DNA of 64,000 nt from Pedobacter africanus (GCF_900176535.1 NZ_FWXT01000001.1:3348001-3412000); one strand, 5' to 3'. Shown: positions 52,503 to 62,207, numbered from the stretch's first letter. Numbers and translations: made by a program. Notes: generated by a model from the sequence alone, not told the origin.

Positions 52503-53426
52503 TTATTTACCAGCCTTGCCGAGGTTGAACAGTGCTTTTACATGCGCTTCAGGTAAGGCTATATTGTAGATCCTGATCTCATCAATATTGCCTGTCATAG
52601 CTGCGAAGCTTTGATCGGTACTTACGGATTTGCCCGGAATGACGTTATAGTTTCCGCCTATAATAACCTCGCTGGGTTCATTGGACTTGAACAGGTTATT
52701 TCCTGTGCCCCTGCTTGAAAAGGCCCCTATCTGCACGCCATCTGCCCAGATGTAGAAAAACCCGGTTGTTCCATTATAGGTCAATAAAATATGTGTCCAT
52801 TTGCTCATTCCTATTTTTGGACTGAGATATGGAAAATAGTTTATATCACCGGGATTGTCCCTTTTGGTATTGACATTGTCTTGTGTGCCGCCGCCAATGG
52901 TGGTAAAGGTTGGATTGATTTTTAACTCATCGGTATTGCTTGCAGGAAAAGCATTTGTGTTCAATATAAAGTTGATACTTCCGGTAAAGATTCCCGGCCT
53001 GGTCAATTGGAACAACATGGTTTTTTTACTGCCGTTGTTCAATATCTGAACCCAGGTGCTGATGCTGAAGCTTTTAAAAACATCTGTTTTTAATGTGTTG
53101 AATTGGTTAGCATAGTATAGATAACCTGTGGTTAAGCTAAGGGCTTTCCCTCTAACCCCTGCGGCAATAAAGGCATCATTTGCACTTGTTGTGGGACTTG
53201 CGCCGGAAACCTTTTCGGCCTTGGTATCATCAAATGACCAATAAGCTACCAGGTTTTTGGGAAAAACCTCGTCAGAACTTGTAAATCCATCGATCTTTCC
53301 GGCATAATCATCAGGACTTACGTCGGGAAGATTGTTTGGGTTGCCATCTTTCTTGCAGGATGTGCCGACGGTAAGGATTACGATACCTATTACCCATCCG
53401 ATTTTATATAAATTTGAGAATTTCAT
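52503..53426 (-). CDS. LamG/concanavalin-like domain lipoprotein, probable surface glycan-binding protein
   Basis: This is a 307-residue lipoprotein (Cys24 in TVGTSCKKDG), starting at the ATG at 53426, which avoids overlap with susD. After a linker, residues 65-305 read as a LamG-like beta-sandwich: LVAYWSFDDTKAEKVSG, then FSISTWVQILNNGSKKTML, WTHILLTYNGTTGFFYIWADGVQIG and NIDEIRIYNIALPEAHVKALFNL. No catalytic motif is seen. Its place directly after susCD matches that of surface glycan-binding proteins in other PULs, and LamG folds bind carbohydrates. The role is inferred from position and fold. Confidence 0.85.
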   Translation of the reverse strand: MKFSNLYKIGWVIGIVILTVGTSCKKDGNPNNLPDVSPDDYAGKIDGFTSSDEVFPKNLVAYWSFDDTKAEKVSGASPTTSANDAFIAAGVRGKALSLTTGYLYYANQFNTLKTDVFKSFSISTWVQILNNGSKKTMLFQLTRPGIFTGSINFILNTNAFPASNTDELKINPTFTTIGGGTQDNVNTKRDNPGDINYFPYLSPKIGMSKWTHILLTYNGTTGFFYIWADGVQIGAFSSRGTGNNLFKSNEPSEVIIGGNYNVIPGKSVSTDQSFAAMTGNIDEIRIYNIALPEAHVKALFNLGKAGK

Positions 53427-53442
53427 CTTTCTGAATTTTAGT

Positions 53443-54993
53443 TTAATATCCAAAGTTTTGGGTCAGTACATTTTTGCTTAAATCGATCTGTACCAGTGGT
53501 ATGGGAAGTAGGTTGTCGCGGCTTGGGGAAAATGCGGTTTTTCCTGCGGCAGCCATTGCCTCTCCTGAGATTCCCCACCTTACGATGTCAAAGAAACGGT
53601 CATGCTCCATTGCCAGTTCAATTCTTCTTTCCTGACGAATAGCTGTTCTTGCCACAGCCTGATCTGTTGTGACTACATCAGGCAACACGCCAGAAGCGGT
53701 ACCGCGTGCTCTTTTTCTGACAGTATTTAATGCGGCTACAGCTTTTGAGATGTTATCAGCTCCGCCAACTTCATTTGCCGCTTCGGCATACATCAGGACT
53801 ACATCTGCATAACGCAGGATGCGGACATTCATCCAATATCCCATGTTGCTGCTAACCTTTGATCGGTAACTTGGGCTGGTGTACACCTTGTTGTTATATT
53901 TTGGATTCGGTAAAATTGTAGGATAGATAGGCAATGGTTCCCCATAGATGGACATGTTGGTTGTAGTTGTGGTGCTGGAATATAAGATCGTCCTGGCTTT
54001 CCGGGGATCATTTGGTTCATATGCCGCTTCCAGAGCTGCGCTTGGCATATTCCATCCCCAACCCATGTTAAAATTGCCCTGACCCCTTAAGCCCTGGATG
54101 CTGGTATATTGACAACCATTTTTTTCTTTCTCTTCTGCACTGGCTGTAGCCTGTATTTCGAATACGGATTCTTTACTGTTCTCTCCATCCTCACGGAAGA
54201 TTTTGTCGTAGGGTGTGCTGAGATCGTACTGCCCGGAGGTCATGACAAGATTAGCCGACTGCATGGCAGCTGCCCATTTCTTTTGTGTAAGGTAGACTTT
54301 TGCCAGTATTCCGTTTGCTGCCCCGCTGGTTATTCTTCCTACAAATGCGGATGGCCAGGAAGGCGGTAAATTGGATGCAGCAAACTGAAGGTCTTGTTCT
54401 ATGAAAGCATAAACCTGCTCCGGACTGCTTTGCGGTACATTACTTTCCTCAACGGAAAGCAACCGGTCTACAAGGGGAACCCTTCCGTATAACCTTACCA
54501 GCATAAAATAAGCATAACCCCTGATAAAGCGGGCCTCTGCCGCTGCTGCGGTTTTTTGCTGGTCCGTGGCTTCGATCTTAGGATCATTGTTGATTTTATC
54601 CATTACAGTATTTGCTCTGTTGATGAGGCCATAATAGGCAACCCAAAGTGAGTTTGCCCTGCTGCTGCTAGATGAAACAGGGAAGTTGTCCATGCTGATC
54701 ACATCAGCGCCTCCGTCAGAAGGTGTACTCCCTTTCTCTGCATCATCACTTCTAATACTGGTAGCAACCACAAAACCGTCTGCATGTACATTATAATCCC
54801 TCAGGAAGTTATAGGCTGAATAAATATACAGATCATAAGGCCCTGAATTTCCTGGATAAGGATAATCGTCTGTCCGGTAGACACCCTGTTTTTGAGTATC
54901 CAGGAACTTTTTGCAGCTGCTTGCTGTTGAAATTAACAGTATGCCCATTATGGCGATACTAATATTTCTATATGTTGTGTTCAATGTTTTCAT
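53443..54993 (-). CDS. RagB/SusD-family outer-membrane lipoprotein
   Basis: This is a 516-residue SusD-like glycan-binding lipoprotein (Cys27 in STASSCKKFL). Typical motifs are SLWVAYYGLINRANTVMDKI, AAEARFIRGYAYFMLVRLYGRVPLVDRLLS, RYADVVLMYAEAANEVGG and AIRQERRIELAMEHDRFFDIVRWG. The normal length and its place 20 bases after susC identify it as the partner of that transporter. In this PUL it should capture the polysaccharide or its large fragments at the cell surface. Confidence 0.96.
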   Translation of the reverse strand: MKTLNTTYRNISIAIMGILLISTASSCKKFLDTQKQGVYRTDDYPYPGNSGPYDLYIYSAYNFLRDYNVHADGFVVATSIRSDDAEKGSTPSDGGADVISMDNFPVSSSSSRANSLWVAYYGLINRANTVMDKINNDPKIEATDQQKTAAAAEARFIRGYAYFMLVRLYGRVPLVDRLLSVEESNVPQSSPEQVYAFIEQDLQFAASNLPPSWPSAFVGRITSGAANGILAKVYLTQKKWAAAMQSANLVMTSGQYDLSTPYDKIFREDGENSKESVFEIQATASAEEKEKNGCQYTSIQGLRGQGNFNMGWGWNMPSAALEAAYEPNDPRKARTILYSSTTTTTNMSIYGEPLPIYPTILPNPKYNNKVYTSPSYRSKVSSNMGYWMNVRILRYADVVLMYAEAANEVGGADNISKAVAALNTVRKRARGTASGVLPDVVTTDQAVARTAIRQERRIELAMEHDRFFDIVRWGISGEAMAAAGKTAFSPSRDNLLPIPLVQIDLSKNVLTQNFGY

Positions 54994-55013
54994 CTTTTTA
55001 TCTCTTAAATCAC

Positions 55014-58000
55014 TTAAAACGTCACATTTATGCCAAAAGAATAAATGGCAGGAATAGGGTAAACGCCATTGTCGGCCCCGCCGGCGGTAATGCTGCCGAT
55101 CTGGGCTTCCGGACTGTATCCGGTAGTTTTGCTCCAGGTTTTTATGTTTTGGCCACTAACGTATAAGCGGATATTCTGTATGCCTGTTTTTTCTAAGGCC
55201 TTTGCGGCAAGGTTATAGCCGAGCTGAACATTGCGAAGGCGGAAATAATCACCTGGTTCAAGATAGTAGCTGCTGAATAAATAGTTGTTACTTCTGGTAT
55301 TGTCGGAAATCGGCTCGACGTTGGATGTTCCTGGTGCCGTCCAGGCATTTAAGCGGTTTGCTTCATAATTTAACACAGTAAAGTTTGCGGTTCTCCTTTG
55401 TGTGTAGATCTTATTGCCGGCAACGCCCTGACCTTCTAACATCAAGTCAAACCCTTTATAACCAAGGCTTAAATTTAAACCATAGCTATAAGGAGGAAAA
55501 GGCGTGCCGAGATAAGTCCTGTCGGCCGGGGTAATGGCACCATCTCCATCGATATCTGCATAAGCAATGTCACCAGGAAATGAATTGGACATGGCCGGCA
55601 TCAGACCAAGATCGTAAGAAGACTGGTAAATACCAATCTGTCTGTATCCGTAGAAGTAACCTATCGACTGTCCGGTTTCTGTTTTGTTTACTCCTCCGTT
55701 ACCCAGGATCTGGAAATTGGTTGTGTTGCCCAATGAGTTAACGATGTTTTTATTGTAGCTGAAATTTCCGGATAAGCCATAAGTAAAGCTTTCGCCTATT
55801 TTGTCGTTCCAACCAAGACTCAGCTCAATTCCTTTATTGGTGATTTTACCGAGATTGGTGAAATAGGTAAGTCCTCCTTCCGAGGCAGGTAGTGGGTAGG
55901 AGGTGATGATGTCTGACGTGGTTTTGTTGTAAAGGTTCAATTCTGCATTAAGCCTGCTGTTTAGCGCTTTTATATCCAGACCAAGGTCAATACCCTGAAC
56001 AATTTCAAAGTGGAAATTGGGGTCGGGCCTGTAAGCTGGCTGAATAGCGGGGTATATATTGTCCCCGAAAACTGCACCAGATGAGTTGGAGATTTCAACC
56101 TGGTAACGGTTGTTTGGTGCCCCGTTGGAGTTGCCCAATCGCCCCCAGGCGCCACGAAATTTCACAAAATCTAATCCTTTGACATGTTCTTTGAAGAAGC
56201 TCTCTTCGCTCAGCACCCATCCTAAACCAATACTACCAAAGGTACCCCATCTGTTTTCAGGCGAAAACAAGGAAGATGCATCTCTTCTAACAGTTCCATT
56301 AAAAAGGTATTTATTCTGATAGGAATAGCTTAGCCTCATAAATGCACCGGCATTGGATTCATCAGATCCGCTACCACCGGCCCTTTGTACGTTCTGATCG
56401 GGTACAATTCCAAGGAACCATAAATTGGGGTCACGAGGAATGGTTAGGGTGCTGTCAACCCTTGTTCCACTCAAGCTGGTGCTTGAGGTTCTCAGAGAAG
56501 AGAAACCGGCAAGCGCAGTGATTTTGTGGCCGCCATCAAGTTCTTTTTCATAAGTAAGGGTATGGTCTTGTTGGTACCGGCGACCTTCAAAAGTATTCTG
56601 ACTTACACTATTACGGATGGAGTTGTCGAAAGAAGTAGTATTTGGCCCTCCGTTTTCGCCGATGTTGATCACCCTATAGGCAGGTGGGGAAAAGCTTCTG
56701 GCATTATTAAAACCTAAATCTGTGTAGACGGTAGATCTCCAGGTGAAGTCTTTCAGGAACTTTACTTCTCCGAACACACTCCCGGTAAATCTGTAACCTT
56801 TATTGATGGAGTTGCCTTTACCCCTGTCTAGCGCAAGTGCAGGATTGGCTACATTTGACCGCTGGAAAGAAGGCATGCTGTAAAACAGTCCATCCTCTTT
56901 TGTTGAAGGCACAATCGGAGCAGCCCACAAGATGTTGTTTAACGTAATGGCAACCGGATTGTTGATCCAATGAAATCCGGTAAGGCCGGCGCCTACTTTA
57001 ATGTTATCTGTGATCTTGATTTCTTCGTTCAGCCTCGCGATGAATTTTTGATAGTCGCTGGATTTAACAACCCCCTGCTGCTTGTTGTAGCCCAGACTTA
57101 ATAGCGTGGTCGTTTTTTCTCCCGTATTGGAAATGGTTACTGAGTTGGTGCTCATTGCAGCATTACGCAGTACATAATCTTGCCAATTGGTATTGGCGGT
57201 ATAGTTTTTGAAGTCGAATGGGGCAGCACCCAGGTTGGCCAGTTGGGCGGAGTATAGTTTTTTAAAACCTTCTGCATCTGCTACAGCAATTCTGTTTGGG
57301 ATGTACTGAACCCCAATGGTACTTTGTAAGTTAACCGTTGTTTTACCTTTGGCGGCTCTTTTGGTGGTTACAGCAATAACGCCGTTTGCTCCCTTCATCC
57401 CATAAATGGCAACGGATGAGGCATCACGCAGCATGTCTATGCTTTCAATATCACTGGGGTTCAGGTAATCAATATTATCCTGAATAATACCGTCTACCAC
57501 ATATATAGGATTTGCGCTATTCGTGCTGTTCACCCCTCTGATGCGTACAGTAGGACTAGCCCCTGGTGTGCCGGACGGAATTACCGTTAAACCGGCCACT
57601 TTTCCCTGCAATGCAGCAATTGGATTAGTTACCGCAAGCTTCTCAATATCCGAGCCCTTAACGCTGGCAATTGATCCGGTTAAATCACGCTTCTTTTGCG
57701 TGCCATAACCTACTACCACTACCGCTTCGAGCTCCTGTGATGAAGATTGCAATTCTACATTAATGGTAGTCTGGTTGTTTACAGCTACTTCTTTAACTGT
57801 ATAGCCCACATATGTGAACACCAGTGTGGCATTGGCAGGCGCACCAATGCTGTATTTCCCTGTAGCATCTGTCTGTACAGCTGCCGTGCTCCCCTTTACC
57901 TGTACGCTTACACCTGGCAATGTGGTTTTGTCACCCCCATCACTTACCGTTCCTTTAACAGTGATGTTTTGTGCAAGTGCTGCGTTTGTAAAAAGAAAAC

Positions 58001-58043
58001 AGAGAAAAGTTAAAACTGAAAGTTTTGTAGAGATTCTTTTCAT
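55014..58043 (-). CDS. SusC/RagA-family TonB-linked outer-membrane transporter
   Basis: This is a 1009-residue TonB-dependent transporter without an STN domain. It has a signal peptide (1-25, ending ALAQ), a carboxypeptidase-like domain (about 27-105), a TonB-box-like segment LEAVVVVGYGTQKKRDLTGS (near 105-125), and the plug (about 125-225) with ALQGKVAGLTVIP, YVVDGIIQDNIDYLNPSDIE and YGMKGANGVIAVTTK. The barrel ends in an aromatic residue (SFGINVTF). Lack of STN means it is not sigma/FecR-controlled, in keeping with the adjacent triple-tyrosine regulator. It imports oligosaccharides made by the surface enzymes of this locus. Confidence 0.97.
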   Translation of the reverse strand: MKRISTKLSVLTFLCFLFTNAALAQNITVKGTVSDGGDKTTLPGVSVQVKGSTAAVQTDATGKYSIGAPANATLVFTYVGYTVKEVAVNNQTTINVELQSSSQELEAVVVVGYGTQKKRDLTGSIASVKGSDIEKLAVTNPIAALQGKVAGLTVIPSGTPGASPTVRIRGVNSTNSANPIYVVDGIIQDNIDYLNPSDIESIDMLRDASSVAIYGMKGANGVIAVTTKRAAKGKTTVNLQSTIGVQYIPNRIAVADAEGFKKLYSAQLANLGAAPFDFKNYTANTNWQDYVLRNAAMSTNSVTISNTGEKTTTLLSLGYNKQQGVVKSSDYQKFIARLNEEIKITDNIKVGAGLTGFHWINNPVAITLNNILWAAPIVPSTKEDGLFYSMPSFQRSNVANPALALDRGKGNSINKGYRFTGSVFGEVKFLKDFTWRSTVYTDLGFNNARSFSPPAYRVINIGENGGPNTTSFDNSIRNSVSQNTFEGRRYQQDHTLTYEKELDGGHKITALAGFSSLRTSSTSLSGTRVDSTLTIPRDPNLWFLGIVPDQNVQRAGGSGSDESNAGAFMRLSYSYQNKYLFNGTVRRDASSLFSPENRWGTFGSIGLGWVLSEESFFKEHVKGLDFVKFRGAWGRLGNSNGAPNNRYQVEISNSSGAVFGDNIYPAIQPAYRPDPNFHFEIVQGIDLGLDIKALNSRLNAELNLYNKTTSDIITSYPLPASEGGLTYFTNLGKITNKGIELSLGWNDKIGESFTYGLSGNFSYNKNIVNSLGNTTNFQILGNGGVNKTETGQSIGYFYGYRQIGIYQSSYDLGLMPAMSNSFPGDIAYADIDGDGAITPADRTYLGTPFPPYSYGLNLSLGYKGFDLMLEGQGVAGNKIYTQRRTANFTVLNYEANRLNAWTAPGTSNVEPISDNTRSNNYLFSSYYLEPGDYFRLRNVQLGYNLAAKALEKTGIQNIRLYVSGQNIKTWSKTTGYSPEAQIGSITAGGADNGVYPIPAIYSFGINVTF

Positions 58044-58304
58044 ACTATTTGGTTATTTAATAATTGTTGTATAAATCTCCGCTACAATTGCGGGCAAAAC
58101 AAAAAAAACGCCTCTACATTAATACATCATGAGTGTGGGGTGTACTATCTCAAATTCGCTTTCCGAATCTGTATCTGGTTCAAAAACCGGGTTTTTAGAC
58201 TGCAATGTGAAAAACAGGCACTACAGCAACATGGTATTTCCATATTAAAATTAAGCTAACAAAAAATTGCTTATGACTGGGCGATGAGAGGTAATGATGT
58301 AGTG
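58044..58304 (-). promoter_or_regulatory. Upstream regulatory region of the PUL with small palindromes
   Basis: This 261-base gap between the regulator and susC must hold the susC promoter. No exact TAnnTTTG is seen on the minus strand, as expected for an activator-dependent promoter. Two inverted repeats stand out: AAAAACC-G-GGTTTTT at 58182-58196 and ATTCG-N5-CGAAT at 58154-58168. They are candidate operator sites. Confidence 0.4.
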
Positions 58305-61205
58305 TTAAAGCTCCATCAGGAACTCTACGAGGTTCTTGTCGTGGGGTACATCAAGCTTTTTGCGCAGCCTGTAGCGCCGTATTTCTACACCTCTTAAAGA
58401 AATGTTCAATAAAGATGCCATTTCTTTGCTGCTCATGTTCATCCTCAGGTAGGCACAAAGCTTCAGATCGTTCGGCACAAGATCAGGATGGTTTACCTTA
58501 AGTTTCTTAAAAAAACTTTCATGCGCTTCGTTAAAACTGCTTTCAAAAAGGTTCCAGTCGCGTTCATCATTCATGCCCTCGTCAATTACCTTCTGGAGCT
58601 TGCGCAGTTGCTCTTCAGCTAGGGGCTTACCGTTGCTGTCTTTCAATTTCAGGATTTCCTGACTGAGTTTTTGCAGTAACTCATTTTTGTACACCAGGCT
58701 CATGGCGGAGTTGGCCAGTTCCCTGGTCTTGCCAGCCAGCTCGGTATGGAGTTTCTCGGTTTGCAGTTTAATGATCTGTTTCTCTGTGGCCTCGGCTTCC
58801 TTTTTAAGGAAAGCCTCTTTCTCTGCCTGCAGTTTTTTGGCAATGGCTTCCTGGTCTTTCTTTAACTTGCGCTCATAAAGCCGTTTAAAGGCCATAACCA
58901 GGAAGCCAAGCAAGATCAGATAAAAAGCCAGGGCCCAGTTGCTGGCATAAAATGGGGGCAATATGGTAAATTCAAATGTAGTTATCTTGCTTACGGTATC
59001 TTCATTGATCCTAGCCCTTACTTTAAATACATAGCTGCCAGGGGCCAGGTTGGTAAAATCTTTCTGGGAAGCTGCACTCCAGTCAGCCCATTGTTTGGAA
59101 TAGCCTTCCAGGTAGTACTGAAACCTGATTTTGGCCTGCCGGTAATAAGGCAGGGCAAAGGAAATCCGGATGCTGTTGCGCTTAAACGGAATTTCGATTT
59201 CAGTGCCGTCGTTATCAAATTCAGTAATGGTGCTGTAGGTGTCGGTAATGTCTTCCAGCTTTCTGATGAGTACAGCAGGCAAGTCAACATTTCTTTTTGG
59301 TGTGGGAGGTTCGGTGGCGTTATAGATCACGAAGCCGTCATCGACACTCAGCAGGTAGATGTTGCTGCTGATTTTACTGATGTTCTCGTAGTACTGCACC
59401 ATGCGTCCGTCCAGTATGCTGAAAGTACTGGAGTCTACGCTTACCTTGCCAGGCTCGAGCAGGTGTACAAGCCCCATTTTGCCATGATTGATAAACCAGT
59501 ATTTTTTTGCGCCGGCGTCGATGATCTTATTGGAACCTGCAAAGCTGCCCAGTTCCCGGTTCAAAGTGCCATAGGGGCTAAAGTGATTGCTGATCTCATC
59601 ATAGATCAGAAACCCTTTATCGGATGAAAATACCAGCTTGTTTTCGAGCGTAAAGACGTTAACACCATAATCGCTTGGGAGCCCGTTCTTTTCATTATAG
59701 GTTTTGATGGTGGTTACCCTTCTCAGGTCGGGGCTCAGTGTAAGTTTATACAGGCCACGGTAAGCATGGCTTACCCAGACATCGCCCCTGGCATCCTGTT
59801 CTACATAGCGGGAGGGCTCTCCGAAGTTTTCTATCCTATGCGAGAATTTCCAGTTTCCGGAGGCATCTTTTTTGAACAGTACCAATCCGTTATAAGTGCC
59901 CTGGATGAGGAAACGGGGATCGGAGTTTAACTTTTTGATGGTCCATCCGCCCTTTATAGAAGAGATGCTTTGGAGCTGGTTTCCGGATACTTTAAAGGTA
60001 CCATCGTTATGGCCACAAAATAGCTGGTCATCTATCAGGGTAAGGTCCCATACCTGCCCCTGTGAGTTGGGGATGAGTTTAAAATCGAATGAATTGAAAA
60101 GGTTTCCTGTTCCCGATGCCCATGCACTGTAGAACAAGCCCTGGTTAGTGCCCAGATAAATGTTGTTTTTATAGATCAGGCTGGAATAAACGGTACCAAA
60201 CTGGCCGGTTTTGTCGAAATAGAAATAGAGCGGTGAATTGAGTTCGATGCGGTCAATGCCGTTATCCAGTCCGGCCCATAGGTTCTGGTCCTGATCTGCG
60301 TAGAGGCTCAGCACGGTATTGTTCTGCAGGCCACTTGATTTGTTAATTCGCTGCACTACGTTCCCATCTTCATCCATGATGATGAGCCCGTTGAGGATAG
60401 TGCCATAGGCGTAGTATCTGTCTTGGATACGTGTGCCATTATTGAGCTGGTAGGTTTTCAGGAAGGCATTGGCGGGGGTGTTCAGCGGACTGAAGCTTTC
60501 GCCATTGTAAACAAACAGGCCATCTTTGCTGGTGCCGATCAGCAGGCTGCCATTCTTATAAGGAAGTATAGACAGTATTGCTCTGGGAACCGTGAGACTT
60601 GTGTTTTTCAATGGGACAAGTTTATTGCCAATAAGTTCGAAAAGCCCCCGGCCTATAACCTCTACATAAAAGTGCTGTCCGACCTGATGCAGGAACAGCA
60701 GTGATTGTTGTGCCGTTACCACGCTGATCTTTTTGTTCTCGTAGATGTATATGGCAGAGAAGGACTGGAATATGACCTTTTTGCCGCTCGTGTAGATTTT
60801 CCAGATTTCATCCTTGATGCCATGGGCTGCGGGGATAAGGCTGGTAAGGGAGGTGTAAGATAAAAGCCTGTTTTTATTAGACCAGTAGCCAAATTCACCG
60901 AAACCCCCGGTGTACACGATCCCATTTGCTCCGCTGGCAACAGAGCGGACGATTTGCCGGTTGGGCATTTTATATTGATTCCAGTATCTGCCGTCAAAAC
61001 TGAGCAGGCCCTGGGCATTCCCAAAATACAGTACGCCGGATTTGTCTTTTGCTATAGACCAGTTCTGATTGCCCGATAGGTAAACCGATTTGGGGTAATT
61101 TTGTACATAAGGAACCCCAATACTCTTTATATTATCTGCTGTTGCAAAGAATGGCAATAATAAAGCAAGATAAAATAGACAGTATTGGAGGTGTCTGTGT
61201 TTCAT
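58305..61205 (-). CDS. Triple-tyrosine-motif membrane regulator with C-terminal LuxR-type HTH
   Basis: This is a 966-residue one-protein sensor-regulator. After a signal peptide (1-23), about 620 residues form a two-component-regulator-propeller-like beta domain in the periplasm (many blocks such as NWSIAKDKSGVLYFGNAQGL and QDQNLWAGLDNGIDRI). The Y_Y_Y domain (about 665-740) follows, with FQYYLEGYSKQWADWS and LAPGSYVFKVRA. A membrane helix lies near 745-767, then a long Lys/Glu/Gln-rich coiled coil (about 770-840), and a LuxR/GerE-like helix-turn-helix ends the chain (LRMNMSSKEMASLLNISLRGVEIRRYRLRKKL). It lacks kinase and receiver domains, so it differs from hybrid two-component regulators. 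It probably activates the adjacent PUL. It is 15 bases after trhO. Confidence 0.9.
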   Translation of the reverse strand: MKHRHLQYCLFYLALLLPFFATADNIKSIGVPYVQNYPKSVYLSGNQNWSIAKDKSGVLYFGNAQGLLSFDGRYWNQYKMPNRQIVRSVASGANGIVYTGGFGEFGYWSNKNRLLSYTSLTSLIPAAHGIKDEIWKIYTSGKKVIFQSFSAIYIYENKKISVVTAQQSLLFLHQVGQHFYVEVIGRGLFELIGNKLVPLKNTSLTVPRAILSILPYKNGSLLIGTSKDGLFVYNGESFSPLNTPANAFLKTYQLNNGTRIQDRYYAYGTILNGLIIMDEDGNVVQRINKSSGLQNNTVLSLYADQDQNLWAGLDNGIDRIELNSPLYFYFDKTGQFGTVYSSLIYKNNIYLGTNQGLFYSAWASGTGNLFNSFDFKLIPNSQGQVWDLTLIDDQLFCGHNDGTFKVSGNQLQSISSIKGGWTIKKLNSDPRFLIQGTYNGLVLFKKDASGNWKFSHRIENFGEPSRYVEQDARGDVWVSHAYRGLYKLTLSPDLRRVTTIKTYNEKNGLPSDYGVNVFTLENKLVFSSDKGFLIYDEISNHFSPYGTLNRELGSFAGSNKIIDAGAKKYWFINHGKMGLVHLLEPGKVSVDSSTFSILDGRMVQYYENISKISSNIYLLSVDDGFVIYNATEPPTPKRNVDLPAVLIRKLEDITDTYSTITEFDNDGTEIEIPFKRNSIRISFALPYYRQAKIRFQYYLEGYSKQWADWSAASQKDFTNLAPGSYVFKVRARINEDTVSKITTFEFTILPPFYASNWALAFYLILLGFLVMAFKRLYERKLKKDQEAIAKKLQAEKEAFLKKEAEATEKQIIKLQTEKLHTELAGKTRELANSAMSLVYKNELLQKLSQEILKLKDSNGKPLAEEQLRKLQKVIDEGMNDERDWNLFESSFNEAHESFFKKLKVNHPDLVPNDLKLCAYLRMNMSSKEMASLLNISLRGVEIRRYRLRKKLDVPHDKNLVEFLMEL

Positions 61206-61220
61206 TGGTAGCTAAGATAG

Positions 61221-62159
61221 CTATTTCGCAATTACGTTTACAGGTTGTGGTACTTTTACATAATATCCTGTTCCATCGTACTTACGCTTACGCGGATTGG
61301 TGGTACAGGCTACAGAACAACAGCCTTGCAGCTCATTGCCGCAGTCGTCGCATTGGGTAATGTGCTCATTGCATTCCGGATTGGCACAATTGATCATCTT
61401 AGGTGTGGTTTTACCACAATTGAAGCACTTGGAAACTACGGTAGGGTTTACCGTATTGACGTCTACGGCGATACGGTTGTCAAATACATAGCATTTGCCC
61501 TCAAAATCCTGTCCGCCCGCCTCTTTGCCATATTTAATGATACCTCCATGAAGCTGGTATACATCGCTGAAACCATGGTGCAGCAGCAGGGCGGAAGCCT
61601 TTTCGCATTTGATGCCCCCGGTACAGTAGGTCAGCACTTTTTTGTCTTTATACTGGGCCAGCTCGTTGATTTTATCCGGGAAGTCCCTGAAGTTCTCTAT
61701 GTCGAGTGTTACCGCATTTTTAAATTTGCCCAGGTTATGCTCGTAGTTAGAGCGGACGTCCAGGATAACTACATCTTCCTGATCAATCATTTTCTGGAAT
61801 TCAGCGGGCTCGAGGTGTTTCCCGGTTTGTTTGTTTGGGTCGATGATATTCGGGTCCCTGAGTCCGGAATGCACAATTTCTGCTTTGTAGCGGCAGTGCA
61901 TTTTGATAAAAGATGGTTCTGCAACATCGTCAATCTTGAAATCTGTTTTTGCAAAGCGCTCATCAGCTTTGATGGCAGCCATATAGGCTTCACAGGCTGC
62001 TACGGTTCCGGATACGGTTCCGTTCAAACCCTCATCGGCTACGATGATCCGGCCTACCAGGCCCAGTGATTTACAGAATTTAAGGTGATCGTCGGCAAAC
62101 TGTGCTGCCTCTGCTATAGGACTATAGCAATAATAAAGTAAGGTCTGAAATTTTGTCAT
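61221..62159 (-). CDS. trhO: tRNA uridine(34) hydroxylase, rhodanese-type
   Basis: TrhO (YceA) hydroxylates uridine 34 of certain tRNAs using oxygen. The 312-residue cytoplasmic protein has an N-terminal alpha/beta domain starting FQTLLYYCYSPI, with GRIIVADEGLNGTVSGT. The rhodanese domain (about 125-220) contains ILDVRSNYEHNLGKF and the active-site Cys179 in VLTYCTGGIKCEKA. The C-terminal tail has several Cys pairs (CFNCGKTTPKMINCANPECN and CDDCGNELQGCC) that probably bind zinc. Length and motifs match the family. A clear -7 box lies upstream. The PUL regulator gene follows within 15 bases, so the two may share a transcript. Confidence 0.94.
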   Translation of the reverse strand: MTKFQTLLYYCYSPIAEAAQFADDHLKFCKSLGLVGRIIVADEGLNGTVSGTVAACEAYMAAIKADERFAKTDFKIDDVAEPSFIKMHCRYKAEIVHSGLRDPNIIDPNKQTGKHLEPAEFQKMIDQEDVVILDVRSNYEHNLGKFKNAVTLDIENFRDFPDKINELAQYKDKKVLTYCTGGIKCEKASALLLHHGFSDVYQLHGGIIKYGKEAGGQDFEGKCYVFDNRIAVDVNTVNPTVVSKCFNCGKTTPKMINCANPECNEHITQCDDCGNELQGCCSVACTTNPRKRKYDGTGYYVKVPQPVNVIAK

Positions 62160-62199
62160 AATTCATTGATACCGATGCAAACGGCGTTTAATGCTTTTG

Positions 62200-62207
62200 C
62201 AAAGGTA
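62200..62207 (-). promoter_or_regulatory. Putative -7 promoter box of trhO
   Basis: The minus strand reads TACCTTTG, an exact TAnnTTTG match, identical to the gcvP and bacilliredoxin boxes. It lies 41 bases before the ATG. A -33 TTTG is not evident. Confidence 0.5.

Noticed and set aside
53427..53453. Longer start for the LamG lipoprotein
   Set aside because: It would overlap susD and place nine residues before a good lipoprotein signal that begins at the ATG at 53426.
61245..62069. Long open frame (274 codons) on the plus strand
   Set aside because: It lies entirely antisense to trhO, which has a full set of family motifs. Its translation has no recognisable domain.
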